Origin: Siderastrea siderea | Lineage: Eukaryota > Cnidaria > Anthozoa > Scleractinia > Rhizangiidae | Length of the DNA: 64,000 nt | Assembly (NCBI GenBank): GCA_964030785.1 | Contig: OZ034975.1 | Span: forward strand, 34,005,769 to 34,069,768 | Direction: 5' to 3' | Part shown: one piece after another, positions 35,201 to 47,200 of the stretch | Numbering within the stretch: position 1 is the stretch's first letter | How the letters are laid out: every line of letters begins with the position of its first letter | Made by a program: the position numbers and the translations under genes | The notes under the pieces: generated by a model | Told to the model about the DNA's origin: nothing | The model's input: the letters and a program-made list of their open reading frames with translations, nothing else | The model's database searches: none

Positions 35201-38200
35201 TTCCTCTTTCAAAAAGCATCTTCGAAGGTTGAAATTTTCACATGTCCGGTGAAATCGAATTTCGAGAAACAGCCATTAATTGGAGGGAACGCTTATTTTC
35301 TACGCTGAAAAGCGAATTTTAAACGTTTCGGCAACAAATTGCTCAAATGACCAGTGGAAAACGGCATTTGCTTTTTGAAAATAGATTTTTTCCCCGAAAT
35401 CCCCTAGGAGGAAATGGATTAAGGAAATTTGATTTGATATAAGTTAAAGATAATCTTTGAAAATGACATTGTTATGCAGTATTATATATATAATATATAG
35501 ATTTAGCCAAGCCTAAAAGCGGAGCCGCCAAGGAATAACTGGTGTTCGTTTCTCAAAAATAGTCCTGAAACTTTTCGGTCTGAATTATATTTCGGGGCTT
35601 TTTTTGGCTCGTTCGCTTTCGAAAAGTGTTTCTCAAAAAGCCCGAAAGTGTTCCGAATTGTCCTCCAATATTTTGGGGACCTGTTGTGTAAAACCAAGCT
35701 CGAAAGGTCATTCTAGAGGCTGAGCACAGCTTGATTATTTTTTTTTTCGGGCATCAAACTGAACACATATTTTACTCACGCGCTGTCTTGCTTGGTGTTT
35801 GCAATGTTTCCATATCCTGTCATTAACTGTCAGGGCTTGTCAAATCTCCTTGGATTATTGGCTGTTCGCTTGAATGAACTTGAATCGGCGCTCATTTGCA
35901 ACAACAAAATTTAAATGGGTTATCTTCATCGCGTTCGGATGTTAACAAATAACAGGAACTGCCACTATTAGTCTGGTCAAAAATTTATAATGGCATTTCA
36001 CCGGCATTTTAATGTAGGCTTTTATAGCAGCTGAGAAAAAATTCGAGCGCTTTGAGGAACACTCATTACTTACCGGATAAAATAGCTTTAAACTCAAAAC
36101 TGTTTCGCTTATAGTTACTTAAGTAACCCTTATATTTCGTTCTCTAACTTGAGACCGTCGAGATAGAAAACAAACAAACACCAAACATGCTTAACTCTAT
36201 AGGATAAGTTTTGCGACTGCAAATTGTTTGAAATTTGAGCGCTTTTAGAAATGGACAGAATTGTTTTTGGAAGCTTTTCGGATATAATAGGTTTAAACCG
36301 ACAACTGCTTCGCTTATAGTTTTTTAAATAACTGTTATATTTCGTTCTCTAACTAGAGACCATCCAGATTCAAAAGAAACATACCAAACACGCTTTAAAT
36401 TGTGCCGGCAGAAGTTTTGAAGATGCGAAGTAAGCATATATAAAGTTATTCGCTTTGAGGAACGCACAAAACTGTTCTCGGAAGCTTTTGGGATAAAATA
36501 GCTTTAAACCGATAACTGCTTCGCTTTAAAGGTTATTACTATTGAAAACTTCTAGGACAAGAAAATCGACAATTGCACAAAGAGATGTACCGGACAGTCA
36601 AAATTGAAAGCAATTTTTCGTCGTAATCTCACTGAAGTGATACTTGTGCATCTATTTCTCTTGCGACTGTGCTTAGACCTACTGTTATGAAAAAACAAAC
36701 ACAAAATAATGGACAGAGAAATCGTTTTTGAAAACAAGATTATTCGAAAACCCGTAAGTTTATACTTAAGTGGCTGTCTCCCTAAGATCCTCATAACCCA
36801 AATTGGTCACAAAATAGATTTCCTTCAAATCTTGTATGTGAATTGCACTTTGTCTGGGTACTTTAAAAACACTTTTCGTTTGGGTTCTAAATGCTTTCTT
36901 CAACAGTTTACAAGGGGGGTCCCCTGGTGGACAAAAATGCAGATTTTATTGGTACAAAAATGCCAAATTTCAATAACTTTGGTAACTCCCCACAACACTT
37001 AAAATTTGATGCAGGATAAAATTCTACTGTTTGTTGATAAGTACAACTCTTCCTTATCCTACAGTGTTACTGACATTTCCATGTAGTTGTTTTGAATAGT
37101 TAAAACAGTTCCTTTTAACAACCCAGTTTAACAGCTTTTAAAAAAGTAGGGAAAATGGGTAAACGAAAATACATGTTAACAAAACGTGAGACCTCGTCTA
37201 GCAAATTCCTTGCAGTCATGGAAAGTTAAAGACTTGGTTGTAATTATAATAAAATAAAATCGTGCGGCCAGACGGTCTAAAGAACGTGGCACCGCTTTGA
37301 AACACCAGTATTTCTTAATTATGCAAATTACGAACCACAACTTATGCGGCGTGGAATTTAAGAGCAACTGTGATGCGAGCAGTGCTCCCTTACATCAGGA
37401 AAACACGAAAATAGTTTCAAACTACAGCAGGACACAAATGTAAACTGGTAACATTTCGCATATAGCTTTAATTAAAATGTACAGCATTCAAATAGCTCAT
37501 TGACTATGTTCAATTCACAAGATAAACAAATTATGAAGTACATGCCACTCGATGATTGCTAATTGCGCTTTACACAACAACCTTGATCTAGAACTATTAA
37601 TCTGAGAATAAATCAATAAAACAAGCCATATTGCCTATATCACAGCCTGTGTTTTGCAAACTTATTTAGCAAACACTTGGTGCTTTGCAAAACAATGAAA
37701 TCAACGAAGGGCATCTTGTTGTTTACATTTGCACCCGTTACCTCAATTTTCTGTCGTCTTCGATCAAATAGATAGATCCGTGCGTTTCAGAGATCATCTT
37801 AGAAGCGTCAAACAGTCGGTTTTTGAGAAAATTCTTCGTTCAACAACCTTCATTTACAACAAGCTTTCCATGCATTTAGTTCTCTCGTGTTATATTATTC
37901 TGGCAGTAGCCGCTGACCAGTTACTAATGTCAACAACAACACCGGGTACTGCTCCATTTTGCACTCGCGTTTTGGCCCTTAGCTATCTAAAATTTGAATT
38001 CATGATCCTTCACGAATTAATAGTGAAATTATTTGAAAAAAAGGGTTGGAGCTCATGGGGAGAAGAAACAAATTTTTGTCCTAAGTTTTTAGCTAAGTAA
38101 AATAACTCGTACAGCTGGGTACGTCTTCATAGATTTGAAAATAACCTTCCTGTTTTCGACTTCTGGCGCTTTGAAAGGTTCCTTCAGTTTTGAGAAAGTA

Positions 38201-41200
38201 ACCAGCTGCAGTTAAGAGACACCCTTAACCCTATCTAGACCGGGCCTTCTTTGGTCTTCTGAAGCCGTTGTGGGGCAGGCCTCCAGCAAACTCCGATAGC
38301 AATAAAGCAATGAAAATGAAACTTAGAGGGTCAAAAGTATGTCCAAGAATTTTGTCCAAGAATGTCTCCTTTGAGATCGGCAAGGGATACTGATGACGTC
38401 ACATGACGTCAGATTTATGTCATAATTTCCAATTGGATCCACCGTATTGGATTTCGTGATTGGATTTCGTAAAACTTCGGAAAGCTACCCAATTGACCAA
38501 AAAGTGAACAAAAATAATAAAAGAACTCTAAAATTATCAAATAGCATGACACCTTCAGTAAGAAAGTCATTTTTGTTTTCATTTAAAACAGTAATGTACC
38601 AAACAATTTCAGATGAACACGCCTGTCAAAGTTTGATTGCCTTAGCAACGTGAATCTCACTGTACATTGACCTACCACACTAATTTGTTCCCAACTAATT
38701 TTTCAATAAAATTTTGGCGGTGCTTGTTCACACATTAAAAAATAATAGAAAAGTTTCAAGTCCCCAAAGGCAGTTTCCGTGCACTCCCCCCCCTCCCCCA
38801 TTATAGGGTTAATTTAAAATAAAGTAGGGTTTCAAGGAAATCTAAAATTCCTTCGGCAATGACAGTAGTAAGTGACTGGAAACAGTATTCAAGAGGAAAC
38901 GAGTTTCTGTTCTAGGTAACGGGCGTCTACTGTACAGTTAGATTAAGAGTAGTCTAGTAGAGATGGAACTTATAGTAGAGTAATTTTTGCGCGAGCTCGA
39001 GTATCTCACCCGCTATTCAATCCCTAACAAAAATCTGAGGATACTCGTAACTTCCACTGATTAACCTGGTTCTCATACTACCCAGCTGGCTAGTCTGTGA
39101 TCAACTCCGGAAGGGCATGTACTTAAACGCCGGAACGCCGGAACGCCGGAACACTTAAACCTGGAACGCCGGGATACTAAAACCCGGAACGCTAGAATAC
39201 TTCAACTCTAAATGGCGATTTAGTATACAAAAATCACTGAAAAGACGAACAATTAAGTTTAAGCCACGCTACATTATTAACGTTACCTTCTGACCCCGCC
39301 AAAACCTGCGCTCAGGCTAGTTAAGATTCAGTGTCTTACCTCTTTTTCGCTGGACTTTGACTGGGACTAAAGGAAGGGAATAACAGTTTACCACTTTGTA
39401 AATGTTACTTTAAACGCTTTAAGTCAAAGAGAAAATTTCAGGTACATACGCTTACCATGCTGGAGAGTCCTCCATGTCCGACATCGAGTCGATGCCAGCG
39501 CAAAACAGCCCAGCAATCAAATAAATTATAATAATTATGGTTGGCGGGAAAACGTAAGGCAGGGGGTTGGGGAGGGGATAGTGAGGAGAATGGTTTTGGC
39601 GGAAGTCAGAAGGTAACGTTAATAATGCGGTAGCGTGGCTTAACCCTAAGCCACAGCAATCTTGTGTATGTTAAATGGTCATTTAGAGTTGATGTATTCC
39701 AGCATTTCGGGTTTAAGTATTCCGGTGTTCAGGGTTTAAGAATTCCGGCGTTCCGGGTTTAAGTATTCCGGCGTTCGGGGTTTTAGTACTCCGGCATTCC
39801 GGCGCTCCGGCGTTTAAGTTCATGCCCTCCGGAAGTGACATTCCCTATGATTGGCGGTATACAGTTAGACTAGAGAAAGTGCAGCAAAACCAAGTCGGAA
39901 CGGGTTGGAAAGTGAAATTTCAATGAAAAAATGGAAAAACAATGGTTTTGACATGAAATTTATCTCTTCATGCTAAATTCAAGCAAAAATCTGTTCCAAC
40001 CGTCATATTTTCCAAAATTCTCAAATTGCCATACCCTGGGCATTAAAAAGACCAGGCAGTGGGCCATTTTAAAAAATCTCATCTCCAGGGCATGAAAAAA
40101 CTCGGCACATGCCCTGCAGCCCAAAAGTTTCAACTCTTGCCAAGGATGATATCGAGGCTGGTTCATGGAAACGAGGTTGAATTTCATGCCCGGCATGAAA
40201 ATCTGAATTTCATGCAGGGCATGAAATCGGATGATATCGAGTCTACTGTACGGAAACGAGGTTGCATTTCATGCCCGGCATGAAAATATAAATTTCATAC
40301 CCGTTTCATGCCCGGCATGAAATCGGGTGATATCGAGGCTACTGCACGGAAACGAGGTTGCATTTCATGCCCGGCATGAAAATCTAAATTTCATGCCCGG
40401 CATGAAATCGGTGGAAACCTAAATTTCATACCGGGCATGAAAATATCTTTTTGGCTGATTTCAAGCCTGGCCGGGCATGAATTTAGGTTTCAACCAGTTC
40501 CATCCGGGGTATGAAATTTAGTCCTTGCCTTATCTGCAGTTGAAAATTTGGACGTTTTCTGTCGGTAAGTTCATTAAATGGCGCTCGGATTGTGTCATGC
40601 AATCTTCGGCTGGATCAGATTTTCAGTGACTGGTGATCTCATTGCAATCCTCTAAATCACTGAATAAACAAATTCTGTCGAGAAAATTTGTAACCTTTTA
40701 TTTGCTAGGTTTTGTTCCTGAAGTTCACAGTATAATACTCGTTAGTCGACCATTCGGTCCCCTCCCCCCCCCCCCCCCGCCTTTATCAAGTTTTGATTGC
40801 ATTGGTATCAATAGCTTATGAAAACATTCTTAGAATTGACACTACCGGTAATGCACTTCTTTGATCACTAATGCTCGGCTCAGTTACTGAATCAACCACC
40901 ACCCACCAACACACTCATTCGCACACTCACTGCACTCATGTTATGACAAAAGCTTCTGTGCGGACAACATTGACGCTGTCCTCCTATTCCATAACGTTGT
41001 ATTGGGCTTGGACGTCTTCGACTGCAAAGTGAAGAGAGAGATATATTAAAAAGAAGAACAAATAGATGCACAGTTGACATAAGCCCAGGGTGAAGTATCT
41101 ACAGTCGAACCTCCCAGTGCGACCACCTCCCTTGACAGCGACCACCTAAATTCCCCCAGTCATTTCACTTTAGCTGCCGCAAGCGACCACCTCCGTAAGT

Positions 41201-44200
41201 GTCCACTTTTAGGCGGTGAAATTTTCCATTGTCTTTAACTTCCGATAAGCAACAACTACAGCAGTGGGAACCATGGACTCCTTCCTTGAATTAGGGTTGT
41301 GTTTTCTTTTCACATTTGTGTTTTCGTTACTTTTAAAGACATACGCTGTATTAGGTATTTCCAGGAGCATATCTGGTATTTCATAAGGCAAACTGTTATC
41401 GTTTCAGTAATTATCCTGTCCGTATAATAACAGATAATAGCGACCTTCAGATCGGACCACGAGTACGAGATTGAGTACGAATTGAATTCCTTGTCGCGCG
41501 CTTTTGTAATCTGTCCTGTGAATATCGTTCACTTAGCATTCTCCTCCGCTGGTCAGCAACAGGGAGGAACGATGGCTTTGAGAACGTAACGTTTTTGAAA
41601 TGTGAAAGTCGAACTCGTACTCAATCTCGTATACGTAGTCAGATCTGAAGGTCGCTAATAAATACCCGAGTGATTCGAAATCCGAAAACTGGCTTTCGCG
41701 ATGCCAATACCAAATTTCCTTCCCGTGTTGAGCCAGCAAAGGCAGAAATCATACCCAGCGGTTCCTCCAGGGTTTCCTTTTCGACAAAATAGCCAGCGAA
41801 GCCTTTTAAGCCGCGGCTACACGAGCGATTTTTTGCTTGCGATGGTGATGCGATTTTTTTGAAATTGTCGCGTCGCCAGCGCGCGGCGAAAATCGCCTGT
41901 GTAGCCACCCTCTGACAAGTCCGTGATTTAGTCGCAAAAAATTCAACTCATTGAATTTCTCGCGATTTTTTTCTGCGATTTTTTCATCTGTCGCATCACC
42001 TGTGCGAGGGTGGCTACACATGCGATTTTCTCCGCGCGCTGGTGACGCGACAATTTTCAAAAAAATCGCATCACCATCGCAAGCAAAAAATCGCTCGTGT
42101 AGCCGCGGCTTTATATAGTCAGTGATTTTTTTGGTTTATTCTGTCCACAGTTTACAAAAACAGCAACGGAACTACTTTACAGGAAGCTACGGATTGTCAC
42201 CACACCTTATTGCTTAAGCATTTTTTCGGTTGTTTTGGAATATTGCCGTTTTGACAGACAATCAGGTAAATGCTGAACGGTGGACTCAGATTTGATATTG
42301 ATTTGTTCCTATTGTCATTCTTTAAAAAATCGTTTCAACTTACTTTTAAATGTCTTGAATTATGCGGCAGGTCCTGGTAGAATATCTTTACCGTCCGATT
42401 GCAAAGTCTGTGGGATTCATACATCTGCCATCCAGATTTGAACACATTTATTGCAAATCCTGTATATACAAAACAAATTAGAAGTAAGAAAATTTGCGTC
42501 CACGGAGATAGAACGCTGATTAGAAACTTATTAGCTTACATATCGGTCATTTTGATGTGAACTCCGTAGTTGAAATTTCAATTGACGTTGCGTGAGAAAC
42601 ATACACAGCGGTAAAACAAATGTAAACAAACTTACCATTAGTTAAACGGGAGGGAAGGCTGAAAACGTCGAGTAACATTTCTTTGCGCCTGGGATGCATT
42701 CTTGTTTTGCTCTTTTGCTCACGAAATTTTTTCACCTTGCTGACGATAAATTGCGTGTTCAAAAGCGAGAAAACGTCAGCGTATGAATTCGCATCAGCCG
42801 AAGAGACCCGAATATTCGAGCGTCAAAGTGTTTTAGTTTTAGTATATGGCTTTGTCGGCAAGCAAAGCGGCCGAAGTGCTGTCGGAAAATGGGCGAATTT
42901 TTGTGGCGTATATTTGTGGCGTCACTTGCTTCATGTTCGCGTAATCGCTTCTTTGACATTTCAGTCTCACCTTTCCAGCTGGTTCATCTTCGTTCTGCAG
43001 ATACGCAAATGGTGTTATTGAGAAGCTATAACCTCCTGTGAGTGTCCGGTGGCGGTTTATTTCTCCGGTAAGTACATAATCTTAACACTTGCTCTTCTTC
43101 GTCTTTGCGGCGAAGACTGTTTTTTATTTCCATCAACAATGTGTACAAAACGTTTCCAAATAATGGTTATTATAGAAACGTTTATCTCTTTCTTTTCGTT
43201 TGATTGTTTGTTTTCTGTTGGTCACTAGTGTTGTAGTTAAACCAGCGATATTATGACACGTGCAGCTGCATACTCAGCTTATATGGCTTTGGTTTCACTT
43301 TATACTTGCAGCTCATACTTAACAGGAATATGTTATTTCTCTGTTGTTTGCTTTGACCACCTGTTTTACACACACAATTCATTTCAGTTTAAGCGAAAAA
43401 CAGATTTTTTTAAGCTCAGGTAAATGTAAAGCATTTAAATGTAAAGCTCACTATGACTTTGCATCAAGCTGTGATATTAGTCAAACTCAAAGAATTTTAG
43501 TTTTACTTAGCTCGTCAACAGACGTGACAAAGTTTTATTCATGTTGGAAAGGCAACATCGTTTCAAATAGTTTTTGTCATTCATGATCACTGAAAACTGG
43601 ATTGTGGTTAATAGAAAATCGGGAAATTTCAGGGAAGATTTTTGTCTGATGAGTGGCAACCTTGTTTTCCCAATCCTAAAATTCAGGTGACTATTATGTT
43701 TTTCGTCTCAGTGAAAGTGAAAATTATATTGCCTTAATCAGGTCATTCATTATTGTTTAACAAGAACAACCTAAAGAATTGTACCACATGATCAGACTAG
43801 CATAACTCTGTTGAGGGTTGCATTAATTATAGTTTAGTTTCACTTAAATATTTTTAGGTTTATTCAGGCCAGTACCTGGACTTAATGGCTAAAAAAGACC
43901 AGAACATTTGTCACTCCAAAAGGGAGAAGGGCCAGCAAAGAGGGGTATCAAGGAAAGGATAAATCATAGAACTGTAAGTAGATAAATTCTTTCTTTTAGG
44001 TTGGAATACGCTTGAGGGGAGAGCTTACAATTTTAATTGGCAAGACATGGGGTGGAGATAGGTCAGAATGACAATTCCTTCTGTGTGACATCATCTGCTC
44101 AGTTTCAAAGAAAATTGACAAAAAATCTCTGCTTACTATGCATTGCTTTTACAACCTGTCCCTGTGGCAAAATAAAAATCAAACAATGGGAAGCATTATT

Positions 44201-47200
44201 TATTTTTAGTTACTTCAGGTATCCTGATCATAACCTAGGAGTGCTACAAACTCCCTTTTTGTGCACTATTTAACCAACTTATTTGCCCTAAGATCAACAG
44301 GCATGCATGTTCTCCTGACTGCTTGTTCTCCACACATCTAAGGTACTACTTGGGAGAATTTTGTTCAACATCAAGACTATGACTTTTATGTTTGATCAAC
44401 GTTCTTTACTTTGCTTCTCACAAATATATGATGCCTGCAACAGGCCACAGACACTGAAAAATATGAAGTGGTCAATAGATTGCAAGAGTTGTTATGCAAG
44501 ATGTTAGTATGTGTATTAATTTTACAATTGATACTAAGGTGATTCCATTCAGTTAACTCCTGGTGTGATAACACCAGGGAAGCCCTCTGTGTGTTATTAA
44601 GTGCTACCACAACAGTCATAACACAGTTGTCATTTATCCTGATGTTCAATTTCTTGTTTTTAGCTGAAGAAAGAATTCTTAGTGAAGTGGAAATTCTCCT
44701 GGGTGGTGACAAAAAACAGGACAAGCAAGAACACAGACATTGAAAAGGAAAATGGAAAAAGAATTTAGAGTAACTCCTTAAAGTGGATTAAGCATTTGGT
44801 GGAAAAAGTAGAAATATATTTATTGAATTTTTTTAAAAATTTTTTCCTATAATTAAAATGGACACTTGTTAATTAAAATGGGAACGAGGGCCCGGTTGTT
44901 CGAAAGCCGATTAGCGTTAACCTTGGGTTAAATTTTGTCCAGGCTTTCTGATTCTCTTGATGTTAAAAAGCGTTACTGCTGCTAACTTCATGTGGCAATT
45001 TAAAGTAGCCAGAGTCAAACTGTTAAGTGAAAATAATTTACTGGAATCCACCTTGCTTGAAACAACCAGGTCCTGACATAGTCTGTTTCCTGACCATGAT
45101 GGTCTGTTTCCATCAGATGGTTTTTAATTGGGGGAAAGGGGATTTCTGGTGAAAATTAATTTTTGTGTTGGGGAGATCAAAGTGGTTAAATTTGGCCTTT
45201 TAAACATGTAATTTTACAAGAATGGTGCCATGTTATCACACTATACTTAGCCATTTTGACCTCACAGACAGTCATGATGTCCAAATTACACTGTTTGCAA
45301 AGGAGACTGACATGGAATATTTTCTCTTGGTCACATATCCCATCCTGCATGCAATGACCCAGTGAAAAATGTTTTCCCCTCATAGTCCTCCTTGGCATCC
45401 ATCCACATGAGCCAACCAAATTAACTGCCTTTACTACCTTCAAGGGTTCAGGGGAAACATTGATGCTTATTTGGAAGATTTGAAATTTATCACAGCATCT
45501 CTCCCCCCCCCCCCCCCCCCCATCACCACAGCCTGCCTCCAACTTCCCTGTTCCTTTCAATAAATAAGTCTATAGGGAAGATGTTACTTCTAAAATAGGG
45601 GCAATTGATTCCCAGCTGGCCAGGGGGACAGAGGGTACCCCCCCCCCCTGTATAAGCTATATAGATATCTGCTACCCCAAGGGGTATGGCTTTTTGGTTT
45701 GAAAATGGGTATGGAATTTGACTGTTTTGGTCTGAAAGTCTGATTTGGGTACCAGATCTGAAAATGGGTATGGATTCAGAGGTTAGGGCTAAAAACATGT
45801 ATTGGAAAGTTACACTGGAGAACTTGGCAGCACACCCCCACTAAAAATTCCTAGGAGTACCCCCTCCTCCTGGGATGTGAATAGTGAACTTAGAATAAAT
45901 GCACTTAGCCTGATGTTGATCAGTGTAAATTATACGATATTACATCTCTACTCACTGCCCTGTATGAAAAATGACTAGTTAATTCTTAACCATCAGAGGT
46001 TAAATAAGGAAACAGTAAAAAATTGGGAAATTGAGTTGTGTTGATTGTGCTGAGCTTGGGACCACTTTCCCCAGAAAGTGCGGAGTGGATAGCAATAGAT
46101 TGCCAGTAGACCACTAACTTCTTCTTGTATTGGTCATCGAGTTAAAGTAAAGGGCTCTTAATTATTCTGCTTTCTTATGAAAAGGTTGATAATCTTACTT
46201 TTATCGTTGAGGACACTCTAAGGAGACGTATGTGTAGGATATGGTATGTTGTATAAGCATTTCATTGGACCGCAACCAATCAACAATAAAGGATTTCTAA
46301 CTCCCCCCTGTTACGTCCCTTTGAGTATTGTTAGTTTTTGGGCCAGTAAAGGTTCTGGAAGAGACAATTTGTCAGTGTGGGGATGGGTGTTTGAAGAATT
46401 TCAGCTCATTTGTAGGAGTCACTCAAGGGTCATCTCATTGTTTACACTTTTGATAAACACTGGATTTTTTATAATCCTTCATTGTCAGCAATTTCTTTCG
46501 ATTTAGATATGACGGTGGAGAAGGAAATGCCGTTTCAACCTGAATAGAAAACTGACTTTATACCCACTGAGTATGTCAACTCAAGATTTACTTAAAGACC
46601 AGGCAATTTTCAAGTTGGTTTTCATGCCCAGCATGTGGAGTCAATTTTCATACTGGCCATACAAAGTCGATTTTCATGCCGGGCATGAAAAGCCGATTTT
46701 CATGCCGGGCATGTAGAGCCAGATTTCATGCCGGGCATGAAATGTGGCTCGACCGAGAGAAGACTGGGCTGAGACGAGAACAAAAGTCATGCCGGGCATG
46801 AGATTTCGATTTTCATGCCGGGCATGAAAATCGAAATTTCATGCCCGGCATGAACTTTTTTCGTCTCAAACCCAGTTTTCTCCCGGTCGCTCGGTACGGA
46901 TTGTCCCTGAGCAAAAGAACATCCCGGGCATGAACTTTTCCGAAACATGCCCTACCAAATTTTTTCCTCAATGAACTCCTCTTTAGTTTGCTTCCAACAG
47001 TTTTGGGTTTAGAGAGGCATGAAAAAATGCGTTACATGCCCAACTAGAGGGGATACCCGGTCGGAAGTAGTACATTTTCCCCTACATGCCATGATCCATG
47101 TAAAAAAGAGCCTTTGATTTTTAAGATCGTTGAAAATAATACCCACGAGGGCATTTCTTCATGCCTCTTATGTCTCAAAAGAGGTTTTCGTGGCTCAAGA

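Noticed and set aside
36709..37002. ORFs shared between the arms of the long inverted repeat (also 37176-37367, 48323-48544 and 48701-48889)
   Set aside because: Similarity of the peptides follows from DNA homology of the arms. Frames differ at the ends and no protein family is recognised.
41209..41391. Minus-strand 60-codon ORF ending NFTA as a terminal exon of the antisense candidate
   Set aside because: The phase needed to join it to the exon at 42343 gives an early stop, so the link is unsupported.
42683..43021. Plus-strand ORF of 112 codons
   Set aside because: No domain and no splice context. It overlaps better minus-strand exon candidates and contains no conserved motif.
43860..44040. 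A plus-strand two-exon reading across a GTAAGT...TTTTAG pair
   Set aside because: The implied intron (43974-43999) would be only 26 bp, too short for splicing, and the joined peptide is unrecognised.
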